A model generated the notes under the pieces. The model did no database searches. It had not been told where the DNA came from and saw only the letters and a program-made list of their open reading frames with translations. The translations under genes and the position numbers were made by a program. From the NCBI GenBank assembly GCA_018712955.1, contig DVGB01000005.1:1-42761 (forward strand): a stretch of DNA of 42,761 bases. Reading direction: 5' to 3'. The DNA comes from Candidatus Aveggerthella stercoripullorum. Lineage in GTDB: Bacteria; Actinomycetota; Coriobacteriia; Coriobacteriales; Eggerthellaceae. Positions 27,545-35,705 of this stretch are shown here, piece after piece (position 1 is the stretch's first letter; the number at the start of each line of letters is the position of its first letter).

Positions 27545-27892
27545 CTACGCTTTCGGGCGCTCATATTTTTCTTGGACGGCTGCAGGGAGGTTTTCGTAAG
27601 AGACTTCCTCCCAGCTGACGACGCCGCGGAAAGGGAGCACCTCAAGCTTCAGGAATGCATCATCGCGCAGCATGCGCTCGGCCTTGAACACGGTTTCTTC
27701 CCCGCTTCCGTTCTCGTCGAAGGACTCCAGGCGATATTGGTAGCGCATGTCGGAATCTTGCAGCGTTTCGAAGCGGCCATTGTCGATTTGTGTCCAGCGA
27801 AGGGCGGGGTCTCCGGTCACGGCGTTAAGCAGCCAAGCGCAGCCGCCTACGACGATGACGGCTGCGGCAATCCCGATAACAAGTTTCTTCAT
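27545..27892 (-). CDS. YxeA-family secreted protein
   Basis: The 115-aa product has an N-terminal hydrophobic signal or anchor (LVIGIAAAVIVVGGCAWLL). The remainder fits the YxeA (DUF1093) family: YQYRLESFDENGSGEETVFKA, MLRDDAFLKLEVLPFRGVVSWEEV and ENLPAAVQEKY. Members are small secreted or membrane-anchored beta-rich proteins with no known biochemical role. AGGAGG just upstream supports the start at 27892. The Cys at about residue 18 lies inside the hydrophobic stretch but does not form a clear lipobox. It is a single leftward gene. Confidence 0.8.
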   Translation of the reverse strand: MKKLVIGIAAAVIVVGGCAWLLNAVTGDPALRWTQIDNGRFETLQDSDMRYQYRLESFDENGSGEETVFKAERMLRDDAFLKLEVLPFRGVVSWEEVSYENLPAAVQEKYERPKA

Positions 27893-28147
27893 GGCGCGTA
27901 CCTCCTGAGAGTCGGGGCAGAAAGTCCTGCGTGTCGTTCTGCCGTTAAGGTACGTGCCGTTCCTTGCATTTTCCTTGCGGAGTGTTTACTGCCTGGTGAC
28001 GTTCGGGCTGTGAGCGATTCTGGCCGCTTTGCTTCAGTGCTTTTACGGATGGTGCAGTGGACGGAGCGAACGGTGGAAGGCCGGTCTGCCCTTCATGCGG
28101 CAGACAATGAAGGCGGTCATGGACAAGAGCGCGGGAAGAACCCGGCG

Positions 28148-28969
28148 TTAAGCCGCCGCTTTCTTTGCTTTCTGGTACGCCTCCCAATCCTGCTTCAGGT
28201 TGGTCACGTCGAAATACAGCGCGAACAGGGCTGCAATGCTGAGCCCTAAGGACACAGGTGCGCCTGCGCGCGGCATGAGGACGAACAGCCAGGGGCCAAA
28301 GAGCATGAGCACGGGGATGATAAGAATCCATGCGCATCCGCCCATGCGGCGAAAGTACACGAACAGCGACCCGAGCACATAGATGAACAGTCCTATTGCC
28401 AGGTTGCCGACTGCGGCAAGCAAAGCGACCAATGCCACTTTCACGCCGACGACCAGCGCATTCGCTCGCAGTTCTTCAGTCGCTTCCTTAAGCCGTTCTT
28501 GCGGTGTTTGCGTGACGGTCGTCTGCGCGTAGACGGTGAAATCGAACGGATCGAAAGGATTCGAAGCGCCCGGGCGCTGTCCTGCGCCCGTTGTTCCGGT
28601 CTGGCGCGTGTCGTCCCAGGAGGTCCATACCCAGCCAGCGCCGAAAGGCCAGTCTGCAAAAGGGTCGCCCTGTGACGAGCCGCCTTGCGGTGGACGCCCG
28701 TACGAAGCCCCGCCGTACGGGGTGGCGTACGGGTTGCTTGCGCCTGCGCGCCGCGGGTCGAATTCGGGATCCCATTTGCGCGAAAGTAGAACGTCGCGCG
28801 CTTCGTTGATGAGCTTGGTCTTTTCCTCTGCCTCTGCGTGCTTAGCGGAGTTCTGGGCGAACTGGTCGGGATGGTTTTCGCGCACTTTCTTACGGTGCGC
28901 GGCTTTCACGGCGTCGTCGCTGGCGCCGTCGGTCAGTCCAAGTATTTTCAGGGCTTCAGATTTCTTCAT
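28148..28969 (-). CDS. J-domain membrane protein
   Basis: The 273-aa protein has an N-terminal J domain (SEALKILGLTDGASDDAVKAAHRKKVRENHPDQF with the HPD tripeptide, then EKTKLINEARDVLLSRKW). J domains stimulate Hsp70 ATPase. A Gly/Pro/Tyr/Asn-rich flexible region follows (about residues 75-150), then three or four hydrophobic helices (ALVVGVKVALVALLAAVGNLAIGLFIYVLGSLFVYF, CAWILIIPVLMLFGPWLFVLM, VSLGLSIAALFALYF). It lacks the zinc fingers and client domains of DnaJ, so it probably recruits DnaK to the membrane. The start at 28969 is preferred over a GTG three codons earlier; neither has a strong ribosome site. There is no neighbour in the same direction. Confidence 0.85.
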   Translation of the reverse strand: MKKSEALKILGLTDGASDDAVKAAHRKKVRENHPDQFAQNSAKHAEAEEKTKLINEARDVLLSRKWDPEFDPRRAGASNPYATPYGGASYGRPPQGGSSQGDPFADWPFGAGWVWTSWDDTRQTGTTGAGQRPGASNPFDPFDFTVYAQTTVTQTPQERLKEATEELRANALVVGVKVALVALLAAVGNLAIGLFIYVLGSLFVYFRRMGGCAWILIIPVLMLFGPWLFVLMPRAGAPVSLGLSIAALFALYFDVTNLKQDWEAYQKAKKAAA

Positions 28970-29145
28970 GCAGTTCACTATACGGGGAGTGCCGAGCAGG
29001 GGGAAGAAGGCAAAGGCCTGCTGTCATCAGGGCGTAAGAAAATGCGCGCTTTCGCCACGAAACCGGCCGCGCGCGAATTGGCAGATTGCGCGGCGAGCGG
29101 TCGCCTTCTTGTTGTGAACGAACGCAAAAGAAAAATGAACGTTCT

Positions 29146-29173
29146 TTGGCGGGCTGGAAAGGCATGTTAGGAT
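29146..29173 (+). promoter_or_regulatory. promoter of the cell-wall hydrolase gene
   Basis: TTGGCG (29146-29151) and TAGGAT (29168-29173) are 16 bp apart, about 50 bp before the start at 29222, in an AT-richer part of the gap between the divergent J-domain gene and this gene. Confidence 0.5.
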
Positions 29174-29221
29174 AAACGATTGTAATGTAGGTTCGTCGAT
29201 TATTCTGTTTTGAGGGAGCAT

Positions 29222-30916
29222 ATGCGCAAACAAGTACTTTCATGCGTCGTTGCCGGAGCGCTCGTTTTTTCGACGCCGCTCGTAGGCAGCGTTGCCCTCG
29301 CTGAAGACAGCTCTCATGTGGATGAGCTGCGAAAGGTCAGTCAAAGCCTTGAGAACACGTACCTGGGCAACCAGGTTGACAAGCTGCTTGCCCAGATCGA
29401 TGCAGGGGTTTCTCCCGAAGAGCAGGCTGCCATTGAAGCGCAGATAGAAAAACTGCTCGCGCAGGCTGTCGAAGAAGGATTGTTACCGGAGTCCGCGCTC
29501 GACCAGGCGGGCATCACGCCCGAAGGGTCCGAGGAGGGCGAATCCGACGTTGAAGGGGAAGGTCCGGCAGAGGATGTTGCCCCGAGCGCGCCCGTGGAGG
29601 ACGAAGGCTCCAACCCAGAGAAGCCTGGCGGCGAAACGGATATCGTGCCGCCCGCAGAGGAAGTCACTCCTCCTGCTGAAGACGAAGGAAAAGACCCTGA
29701 GGTTCCGCCAGAGAACGAAGGGGAAGAAGAGGAAAGCGGCGAGCCTGAAGCTCCTGAGCAGGACGTCCCGGTAACGCCGTCGCCCGAGCCGACTCCGGAT
29801 GTTCCGCAGACTCCGGAAACCCCGCAGGCGCCTACTGAACCCTCTGTGCCTGAGCCGGAGACTTCTGCTCCGCAGGAGCCTGCGCCCACGCCTCCGACCA
29901 CGCTGCCGCTCGTTCCGGAAGCGAATTCGTTCGACTCTGGCGAGGTGCCGCGCTACAACTATGCGGAAGACATGGACACGGAAAAGTTCATTGCGCTCAT
30001 CGGCGAACAGGCTCGTTCCATCGCGCAGGAGCATGACCTGTATGCTTCCGTCATGATTGCCCAGGCCATCTTGGAGAGCGCTTCGGGTAAAAGCGAGCTT
30101 TCGCAAGCGCCGAACAACAACCTGTTCGGCATCAAGGGCGCTTGGGAGGACGAAAACGGCAAAAAGCACAGCGTTTCGTTCCTCACCTCCGAAGACGACG
30201 GCACGGGGTCGCTCTATCAGATCGTGAGCGGATTCCGCGCTTACGACACGCTGGCAGACTCCCTTGAGGATTACGCCCAGCTGCTCACGGACGACATGGG
30301 CACGTTCTACCAGGGAGCGTGGAAAAAGAACGCCGAAACCTATACCGATGCTGCCCAGTGGCTTGAAGGCCGTTATGCCACGGACACGCACTATGCCGAA
30401 AAGCTTGTGGGCCTTATCGAAACCTACGAGCTCGACCGTTTTGACGAGGCGCTCTCTTGGACGCCAGTCGACGAGGACGTTGATTTGACGGACTTGCTGG
30501 CAGAGGCCACCTCGCATCTTGGCACCGCGTACACGTGGGGCGGTGCGAGCCCGCTGACCGGCTTCGACTGCTCTGGTCTTGTGCAGTGGGCCTACAAGGA
30601 AGCGCTCGACATTGACCTTCCGCGTACGACCTACGAACAGTGCCTCGAGGGCGAGCTCGTTCCCTTCGACGACCTGCACCCGGGCGACCTGCTGTTCTTC
30701 GAGGACGGCGGTGATGTCCACCATGTTGCCCTGTACCTGGGCGACGGCTTCTACCTCCACGCTCCGCAGCAGGGCGAGCCGGTCAAGGTGACTAGCATGG
30801 AGGAGTACGAGCCTGATTTCGCACGCCGCATCGTTCCCACGCGTCCGGTCGAGGAGGCCCCCGTGGTCTCCAAGGTGCTTGTCGGCCTGAAGGGCCTGCT
30901 GCCTCGTTTGGGCTAA
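29222..30916 (+). CDS. secreted two-domain peptidoglycan hydrolase (glucosaminidase plus NlpC/P60)
   Basis: The 564-aa protein has a Sec signal (KQVLSCVVAGALVFSTPLVGSVALAE). Next come a helical segment (about 28-95) and a 140-residue Glu/Pro-rich linker with repeated PEAPE/PETP-like runs. A glucosaminidase domain follows at about 255-400 (FIALIGEQARSIAQEHDLYA, SVMIAQAILESASGKSELSQ, NNNLFGIKGAW, YATDTHYAEKLVGLIE). The C-terminal NlpC/P60 cysteine peptidase is at about 425-550 (GTAYTWGGASPLTGFDCSGL with Cys450; VHHVALYLGDG with His near 500). It should cut both the glycan and the stem peptide of peptidoglycan, so it is likely an autolysin for cell separation or turnover. It starts at ATG 29222 behind GAGGGAG. 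A strong terminator follows. Confidence 0.92.
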   Translation: MRKQVLSCVVAGALVFSTPLVGSVALAEDSSHVDELRKVSQSLENTYLGNQVDKLLAQIDAGVSPEEQAAIEAQIEKLLAQAVEEGLLPESALDQAGITPEGSEEGESDVEGEGPAEDVAPSAPVEDEGSNPEKPGGETDIVPPAEEVTPPAEDEGKDPEVPPENEGEEEESGEPEAPEQDVPVTPSPEPTPDVPQTPETPQAPTEPSVPEPETSAPQEPAPTPPTTLPLVPEANSFDSGEVPRYNYAEDMDTEKFIALIGEQARSIAQEHDLYASVMIAQAILESASGKSELSQAPNNNLFGIKGAWEDENGKKHSVSFLTSEDDGTGSLYQIVSGFRAYDTLADSLEDYAQLLTDDMGTFYQGAWKKNAETYTDAAQWLEGRYATDTHYAEKLVGLIETYELDRFDEALSWTPVDEDVDLTDLLAEATSHLGTAYTWGGASPLTGFDCSGLVQWAYKEALDIDLPRTTYEQCLEGELVPFDDLHPGDLLFFEDGGDVHHVALYLGDGFYLHAPQQGEPVKVTSMEEYEPDFARRIVPTRPVEEAPVVSKVLVGLKGLLPRLG

Positions 30917-30945
30917 GCCCTTGCCGGAAAAAGCGATCGTTCATG

Positions 30946-30976
30946 CGTCCCGCACATTTTGTGCGGGACGTTTTTT
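30946..30976 (+). terminator. terminator of the hydrolase gene
   Basis: CGTCCCGCAC (30946-30955) pairs perfectly with GTGCGGGACG (30961-30970) around ATTTT and is followed by six T residues. The rest of the 372-bp gap to 31288 shows only a small GGGGG/CCCCC hairpin near 31150 and no clear promoter for the cytochrome gene. Confidence 0.93.
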
Positions 30977-31288
30977 ATGCCCGCCAACGTCGCGGGGGTG
31001 CGCAAGACTCGGCGCTCGATGACGTTCGCTGTGGCTCCGCCGTGGCGGCTTTGACTGCTTCTAGCATCGCACGGTTATGCATTTCCGCAGTTCAGCCATG
31101 GTCATCCGCGCGATTTCGCACGAAACGGGTGAAGCGTTCGCACCGTGCGGGGGAACCCCCTTATCGCGCGTGCGCGTACTCTATCCCGGGCAAAATGCTT
31201 TCGTTCTTTCGCGCTCGTTCGAGACGGCGCGAGCCGAATACGAGAGGCGGCAAACCGGACGAAAGCGCGATGCAAGAAAGGGGAAATC

Positions 31289-31960
31289 ATGGAGGAGAAA
31301 ACGACGCAGACATCCGAAGGCGCCGCGAAGTCGCCGAAGCGGAAGAAGCCTCTCATCATCGCCGTCGTGGCCGTCGCGGTGCTTGTGGTCGCAGGCGCAG
31401 GCATGTGGGTTTGGCATGAGCAGCCGAGCTTCTGTGGCGCTATCTGCCACACGCCGATGACCGAATACGTCGCGACCTACGACCAGGAAGAGGGACAGCC
31501 TGGCACCGACAAATACGGCAACACGGTGGAGAACACTTCCGGCATGCTCGCGGTGACGCACAAAGCCGAAGGCGAAGACTGCCTGTCCTGCCACATCCCG
31601 ACGCTGGGCGAGCAGGTTACCGAAGGCATGAATTGGGTGAGCGGCAACTACCAGTTCCCGCTTGAGGAGCGCACCGCTTCCGATCTGACCGAAGCGCGCG
31701 GCGTGGACCAGGACCAGTTCTGCCTGAACGGCGACTGCCATGACGTGACCAACCGCGAAGAGCTGCTCGAGGCCACGTCCGACATCGAATTCAACCCGCA
31801 TGAGACCCAGCACGGCGAGATGGCATGCACCGACTGCCACAAAGCCCATCGCCCGTCCGTCATGATCTGCGCGCAGTGCCATGACGACGAGGCGGAGGTT
31901 CCCGAGGGATGGGTTACCTACGACGAGTCCCTGGAAGTTCTGCCGGGGAACAACGCGTAA
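31289..31960 (+). CDS. membrane-anchored multiheme cytochrome c
   Basis: The 223-aa protein has one N-terminal transmembrane anchor (about residues 20-41) and an outward heme domain. Three canonical heme motifs are present (CLSCH at 98, CTDCH at 180, CAQCH at 194). Two more have longer spacings, CGAICH at 49 (CX3CH, followed by a possible Met ligand in HTPM) and CLNGDCH at 145 (CX4CH), for up to five hemes. This is like the NapC/NirT and cytochrome c3-type quinol-linked donors common in Eggerthellaceae. It probably passes electrons from menaquinol to the flavoprotein encoded 47 bp downstream. The start at 31289 follows AAAGGGG. Confidence 0.88.
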   Translation: MEEKTTQTSEGAAKSPKRKKPLIIAVVAVAVLVVAGAGMWVWHEQPSFCGAICHTPMTEYVATYDQEEGQPGTDKYGNTVENTSGMLAVTHKAEGEDCLSCHIPTLGEQVTEGMNWVSGNYQFPLEERTASDLTEARGVDQDQFCLNGDCHDVTNREELLEATSDIEFNPHETQHGEMACTDCHKAHRPSVMICAQCHDDEAEVPEGWVTYDESLEVLPGNNA

Positions 31961-32007
31961 GGTCGGAAGGTTTGCAGCTTTTGCTGCTTGAAAGCGAGGC
32001 ATAGACA

Positions 32008-33513
32008 ATGGCTGAAAACTACAATCGCGGCAACGTGGTCGTGAATCGCCGTTCGTTCGTCAAAGGCGCGTTCGGCGCGGGCATGCTGGGAATGCTTTCC
32101 TTGGCGGGTCTGACCGGCTGCGCTCCGAAAAGCGAGCAGAGCTCCGATATCGACGGCGGCACGTTCGATATCGTCGTCATCGGCGCGGGCGGCGCAGGCA
32201 TGACCGCTGCCATCAGCTCCCATGATGCGGGCGCAAAGGTCATCCTGCTCGAGAAGATGTCCGTTGCGGGCGGCAACACCGTATGCGCTGAGGGCGGCAT
32301 GAACGCCTGCTGCACGAAGGTGCAGGCGGAAGAGGGCATCGAGGACAGCGTGGAACTGTTCGCCAACGACACGTTCGTCGGCGGCCACAATCTGGGCAAC
32401 ATGGACCTGATCAACTTCATGTGCGAGAACTCCAATGCGGCGCTTGAGCGCCTGTCTGAGCGCGGCATGTACCTGACGCGCCTTTCCACCTCCGGCGGCG
32501 CGTCTGTCAAGCGCATCCATCGTCCTGAAGATGGCAGCGCGGTCGGCGCGTACCTGGTCCGCCATATGTGCGAGCGTTGTGCCGAACGCGGCATCGAGGC
32601 GGTAACCCAGATGGACGTCAAGGAGATCGTGACGGACGAGTCCGGCGCAGTCGCCGGTGTGCGCGCCGTGAATCTGCGCACGGGCGCATCCACCCTGTTC
32701 AATGCGAAGGCCGTTATTCTGGCGGCGGGCGGTTTCGGCGCGAACCATCAAATGCTCGCGCAGTACCGTCCCGAATTGCTCGAGGCGGTCACCACGAACC
32801 ATCCGGGCGCCACGGGTGACGGCATCATGATGGCCGAGGCCATTGGCGCGGGCCTGGTGGACATCGAGCAAATCCAGGTGCACCCGACGGTCGAGCAGTC
32901 CACTTCTATCCTGCTCTCCGAGGGCATTCGCGGTGACGGTGCCATCCTCGTGAACTCCGAGGGCAACCGCTTCACCAACGAGCTGCTCACCCGCGACGTG
33001 GTCTCTGCGAACGAATGGGCGCAGCCGGGCGGCTGGGCGTACGCCATCTTCGACCATGAGGTCTACGAGGCCAACACCTCGATCGAGAACAAGTTCGTGA
33101 AGCGCGACCTGGTAGTCATCGCCGACACGCTCGAGGAGCTTTCCCAGAACATCGAGGTCAATCCCGAGAACTTCATGGCTGCGCTTACCGCGTACAACGA
33201 CGCCATCGCCAACAACCAGCCCGACCCGATGGGCCGCGAAAAGAGCCGTTACCCCATCGTGAACGCCCCGTTCTATGCGGTGAAGGTGGCTCCGGGTATT
33301 CATCACACCATGGGCGGCGTCCGCATCAACACGAAGGCTGAGGTCCTCACGGACGAGGGCGAGGTTATTCCCGGCCTGTACGCAGCGGGCGAGGTTACGG
33401 GCGGTATCCATGGCGGCAACCGTCTCGGCGGCAACGCAATCTGCGACATCAACGTCTTCGGACACCGCGCTGCCGAAAGCGCCGTGGAGTACGTGGGCGT
33501 TTCCGCGTCGTAG
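32008..33513 (+). CDS. Tat-exported FAD-dependent fumarate-reductase-type flavoprotein
   Basis: The 501-aa protein has a twin-arginine signal (VNRRSFVKGAFGAGML) that also carries a lipobox-like LTGCA. The FAD-binding fold follows (FDIVVIGAGGAGMTAAISSH, LLEKMSVAGGNTVCAEGGMNA). Active-site blocks match fumarate reductases of the flavocytochrome c type: IQVHPT (H292), GIRGDGAILVNSEGNRFTNEL (R308, the likely proton-donor arginine), APGIHHTMGGVRINTKA (H432/433) and GGIHGGNRLGGNAI (R472). Gut Coriobacteriia use this superfamily with many acceptors (fumarate, urocanate, plant and drug enoates), so the substrate is open. It pairs with the heme protein just upstream. GAAAGCGAGG lies near the start. 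Confidence 0.92.
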   Translation: MAENYNRGNVVVNRRSFVKGAFGAGMLGMLSLAGLTGCAPKSEQSSDIDGGTFDIVVIGAGGAGMTAAISSHDAGAKVILLEKMSVAGGNTVCAEGGMNACCTKVQAEEGIEDSVELFANDTFVGGHNLGNMDLINFMCENSNAALERLSERGMYLTRLSTSGGASVKRIHRPEDGSAVGAYLVRHMCERCAERGIEAVTQMDVKEIVTDESGAVAGVRAVNLRTGASTLFNAKAVILAAGGFGANHQMLAQYRPELLEAVTTNHPGATGDGIMMAEAIGAGLVDIEQIQVHPTVEQSTSILLSEGIRGDGAILVNSEGNRFTNELLTRDVVSANEWAQPGGWAYAIFDHEVYEANTSIENKFVKRDLVVIADTLEELSQNIEVNPENFMAALTAYNDAIANNQPDPMGREKSRYPIVNAPFYAVKVAPGIHHTMGGVRINTKAEVLTDEGEVIPGLYAAGEVTGGIHGGNRLGGNAICDINVFGHRAAESAVEYVGVSAS

Positions 33514-33611
33514 CCTGCTGAGGCTCAGGGAGAGAGCCGTTCGTAAGGGCCGCGAGCGCACGAGGCTGCATGCAGCTGCGTTTCGCCTGCACGTCGGCCC
33601 TTGTTCTGCAC

Positions 33612-33644
33612 AAGCGTCCATGCCGTTGCGGCATGGACGCTTTT
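33612..33644 (+). terminator. terminator of the cytochrome-flavoprotein operon
   Basis: AAGCGTCCATGCC (33612-33624) pairs with GGCATGGACGCTT (33630-33642) around 5 nt and is followed by TTTT. It separates the reductase operon from the regulator gene. Confidence 0.93.
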
Positions 33645-33678
33645 CCTCGTTGAAGGAGCTGTTGTGTTTTTTCGAAGC

Positions 33679-33687
33679 TGGTATAGT
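33679..33687 (+). promoter_or_regulatory. extended -10 promoter of the LuxR regulator
   Basis: TGGTATAGT is an extended -10 (TG, one base, TATAGT at 33682-33687), 37 bp before the GTG start. A CTGTTG at 33659 could be a weak -35 with a 17-bp spacer. Confidence 0.5.
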
Positions 33688-33723
33688 GTCCCGAGGGGTT
33701 GGTCGCAGGTAGGGGAGGAACGC

Positions 33724-35484
33724 GTGACCGCTGGTCAGAGCCATAAAGCATGCGAGCAGAGCGTCGCGTCGTACCTGCGCGGTCTTCTCCCGTCGTTTTC
33801 GCTGTACTTTCTGGGCCTGCTTGCAGTCCGCGTGTGGTTGCAAAGCGCCGTCTACGACCGGTATCTTTCCACGGACGCGGGGTTCATCACGGTCGCTTCG
33901 AACGTGATCCGTGTGGTGTTCATTGCCATCCTGCTTGCTGTTGCGGTGCGTCAAGACTTCCCAGAGCGCAGGCTCAGTGCGCTTGCGGTTGTTTCCGTCG
34001 TTTCCATGACTGCCGCGAGCGTGCTGTTCCTTTTCGAGCTGGAGACCGGCATCACCTGGCTTATGTGGCCCGCATGCCTTCTTGCGGGCTTTGGCATCAT
34101 CTGGGGTGGCGGCATGTGGATGCGCTTTTACGAGCGCCTTCGGCCGGGAGAGTCGTTGTTCTGTCTGTTCCTTTCTCTTGCGGGCAGTTGTGTCATCGGG
34201 TTTTTCTTGGGGCTCATTCCAGAGAACGTGACTCATCTTGTCGGCATTCTGATGCCAGTGACCTCGCTTTTTGCCTACCAGCGCGCCCTATCGGCACTTG
34301 ACGAGCGGGATGGGAAGATGGCTGACGCGCAAACTTGCACGCCGTCCTCTTGCTACGACAAGGAGCCGCGCTCGACGTTCGTGCGCCTTGTCGTGGGCGT
34401 GGCGCTGTTCAACCTGGCGCTTGGCCTGGCGCGCGGCTTTCCGCACGGCGACGCAATCCCGCTCCCGGTTGCCTACCAGTTTGCGCATCAGTTCGGTACG
34501 TGCCTGCTGTTCCTGCTTGTTGTTTGGTGGGCGCTCGTTAAAAGGCGCGGCGTGCGCTTTTCGACTCTCTGGATCATTTCGATCTCGTTCATCATCGTCG
34601 GCGTGCTGCTGCTTTCCTTCGCAGACCCGAATCTTATGGCGTCGGGCGCGACGTTCATTTCCATTGCGAACACCTTCACGCTTGGGGTGCTGTGGTACTG
34701 CAGCTACGACATCGGCCGTCATCTGAGCATTCCCGCCTATGCCGTGTTGGGTGTTGCATGGATCGCCCACCTGTTGCCTCGCGAGATTGGCAGGAGCGCC
34801 ATTTGGCTTATCGGCCCGAGCGACCACCTAACTGTCGTCGTGATGGTGGCCATGGTGGTGCTGATTGCGGTGAGCATCGGCTTTATTATGAACGATTCCA
34901 TTCCTACGTTGCGCCCGTTCTTCGCCGAGCTGAACGGCATGCGTGCGCCAGCCGTCTCATCTGAGGAGGTCTTTGTTCCGGTCGGCGTGTCGGATTCGAC
35001 CAGCTCGGCGCTTGAAACGACGACGCGCGAAGACACGGACGGACAGGAGGCAGCCCTGTCGGCTGAAGGATTGCCTCGCATGGAAGCATGCAAGGACGAA
35101 GGGACGGGAGCATCGCATGCTGCCGGACTTTCGGCAGACATGCGCGTTCCTGCCCCTGTGAAAACAGGCGGGGACAAAACGCCTTGCGATGCTGTTGCGA
35201 CGCTCAAGGCTCCTCTTCCGACCGAAAGCAAGGAGGACCGCGCGTTTGCGCTGTTGCGCGAGCGTCATTTCCTTACGGACCGCGAGGTCGAGGTCGCGCG
35301 CCTCATGGCGCAGGGCAGGAGCAAGGCTGCGATTGCGGGTAAGCTCTTTTTGTCGGAGAACACGGTGCGCACCCACGCGCGCAACCTGTACGCGAAGCTG
35401 GACGTCCATAATCGCCAGGAGCTGTTGGACGCTATCGAGTCTGCATGCGAGGCGTGCGCAGAGGACGAACCGCCGACCGCTTGA
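33724..35484 (+). CDS. LuxR-family regulator with multi-TM sensor domain
   Basis: The 586-aa protein starts at GTG 33724 behind AGGGGAGGAA. Residues 1 to about 400 form roughly twelve hydrophobic helices (for example SFSLYFLGLLAVRVWLQS, WLMWPACLLAGFGIIWGGGM, LTVVVMVAMVVLIAVSIGF). A low-complexity cytoplasmic linker of about 110 residues follows, then a LuxR helix-turn-helix at the C-terminus (LTDREVEVARLMAQGRSKAA, KLFLSENTVRTHARNLYAKLDVHNRQELLDAI). Proteins of this layout are abundant in Eggerthellaceae, where they often flank respiratory reductase genes. It probably senses a substrate or electron-flow signal in the membrane and controls the adjacent cytochrome-flavoprotein genes. The signal is unknown. 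Confidence 0.9.
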   Translation: MTAGQSHKACEQSVASYLRGLLPSFSLYFLGLLAVRVWLQSAVYDRYLSTDAGFITVASNVIRVVFIAILLAVAVRQDFPERRLSALAVVSVVSMTAASVLFLFELETGITWLMWPACLLAGFGIIWGGGMWMRFYERLRPGESLFCLFLSLAGSCVIGFFLGLIPENVTHLVGILMPVTSLFAYQRALSALDERDGKMADAQTCTPSSCYDKEPRSTFVRLVVGVALFNLALGLARGFPHGDAIPLPVAYQFAHQFGTCLLFLLVVWWALVKRRGVRFSTLWIISISFIIVGVLLLSFADPNLMASGATFISIANTFTLGVLWYCSYDIGRHLSIPAYAVLGVAWIAHLLPREIGRSAIWLIGPSDHLTVVVMVAMVVLIAVSIGFIMNDSIPTLRPFFAELNGMRAPAVSSEEVFVPVGVSDSTSSALETTTREDTDGQEAALSAEGLPRMEACKDEGTGASHAAGLSADMRVPAPVKTGGDKTPCDAVATLKAPLPTESKEDRAFALLRERHFLTDREVEVARLMAQGRSKAAIAGKLFLSENTVRTHARNLYAKLDVHNRQELLDAIESACEACAEDEPPTA

Positions 35485-35705
35485 TTTCCAGCGCGTTTCG
35501 TCCTGTCCGCAAGCGGCCTCGCGAAAGGTGCCAGCGGACAGTGCTGCGCCGTTTTCCCGCATTCACCCTGTACGAAAAGAAAGCGAAATCTGCGCGAATA
35601 GAATGCTGCCGAACAGGCGCCCGGCGTCTTGGCCTATGCTGCGTGCGGTTTTGCCGTCGCAGCTTCGGGGCGCTGCCGTTTTCGAGCAGACGAGGAGTTG
35701 CGCGC

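Noticed and set aside
32008-33513. Assignment as the cardiac-glycoside reductase Cgr2 or urocanate reductase
   Set aside because: The active-site blocks fit fumarate-reductase-type enzymes generally; the substrate cannot be assigned without a phylogeny.
35485-35705. A glmS ribozyme or riboswitch upstream of glmS
   Set aside because: No recognisable ribozyme core or extended pairing was seen; only a possible -10 box.
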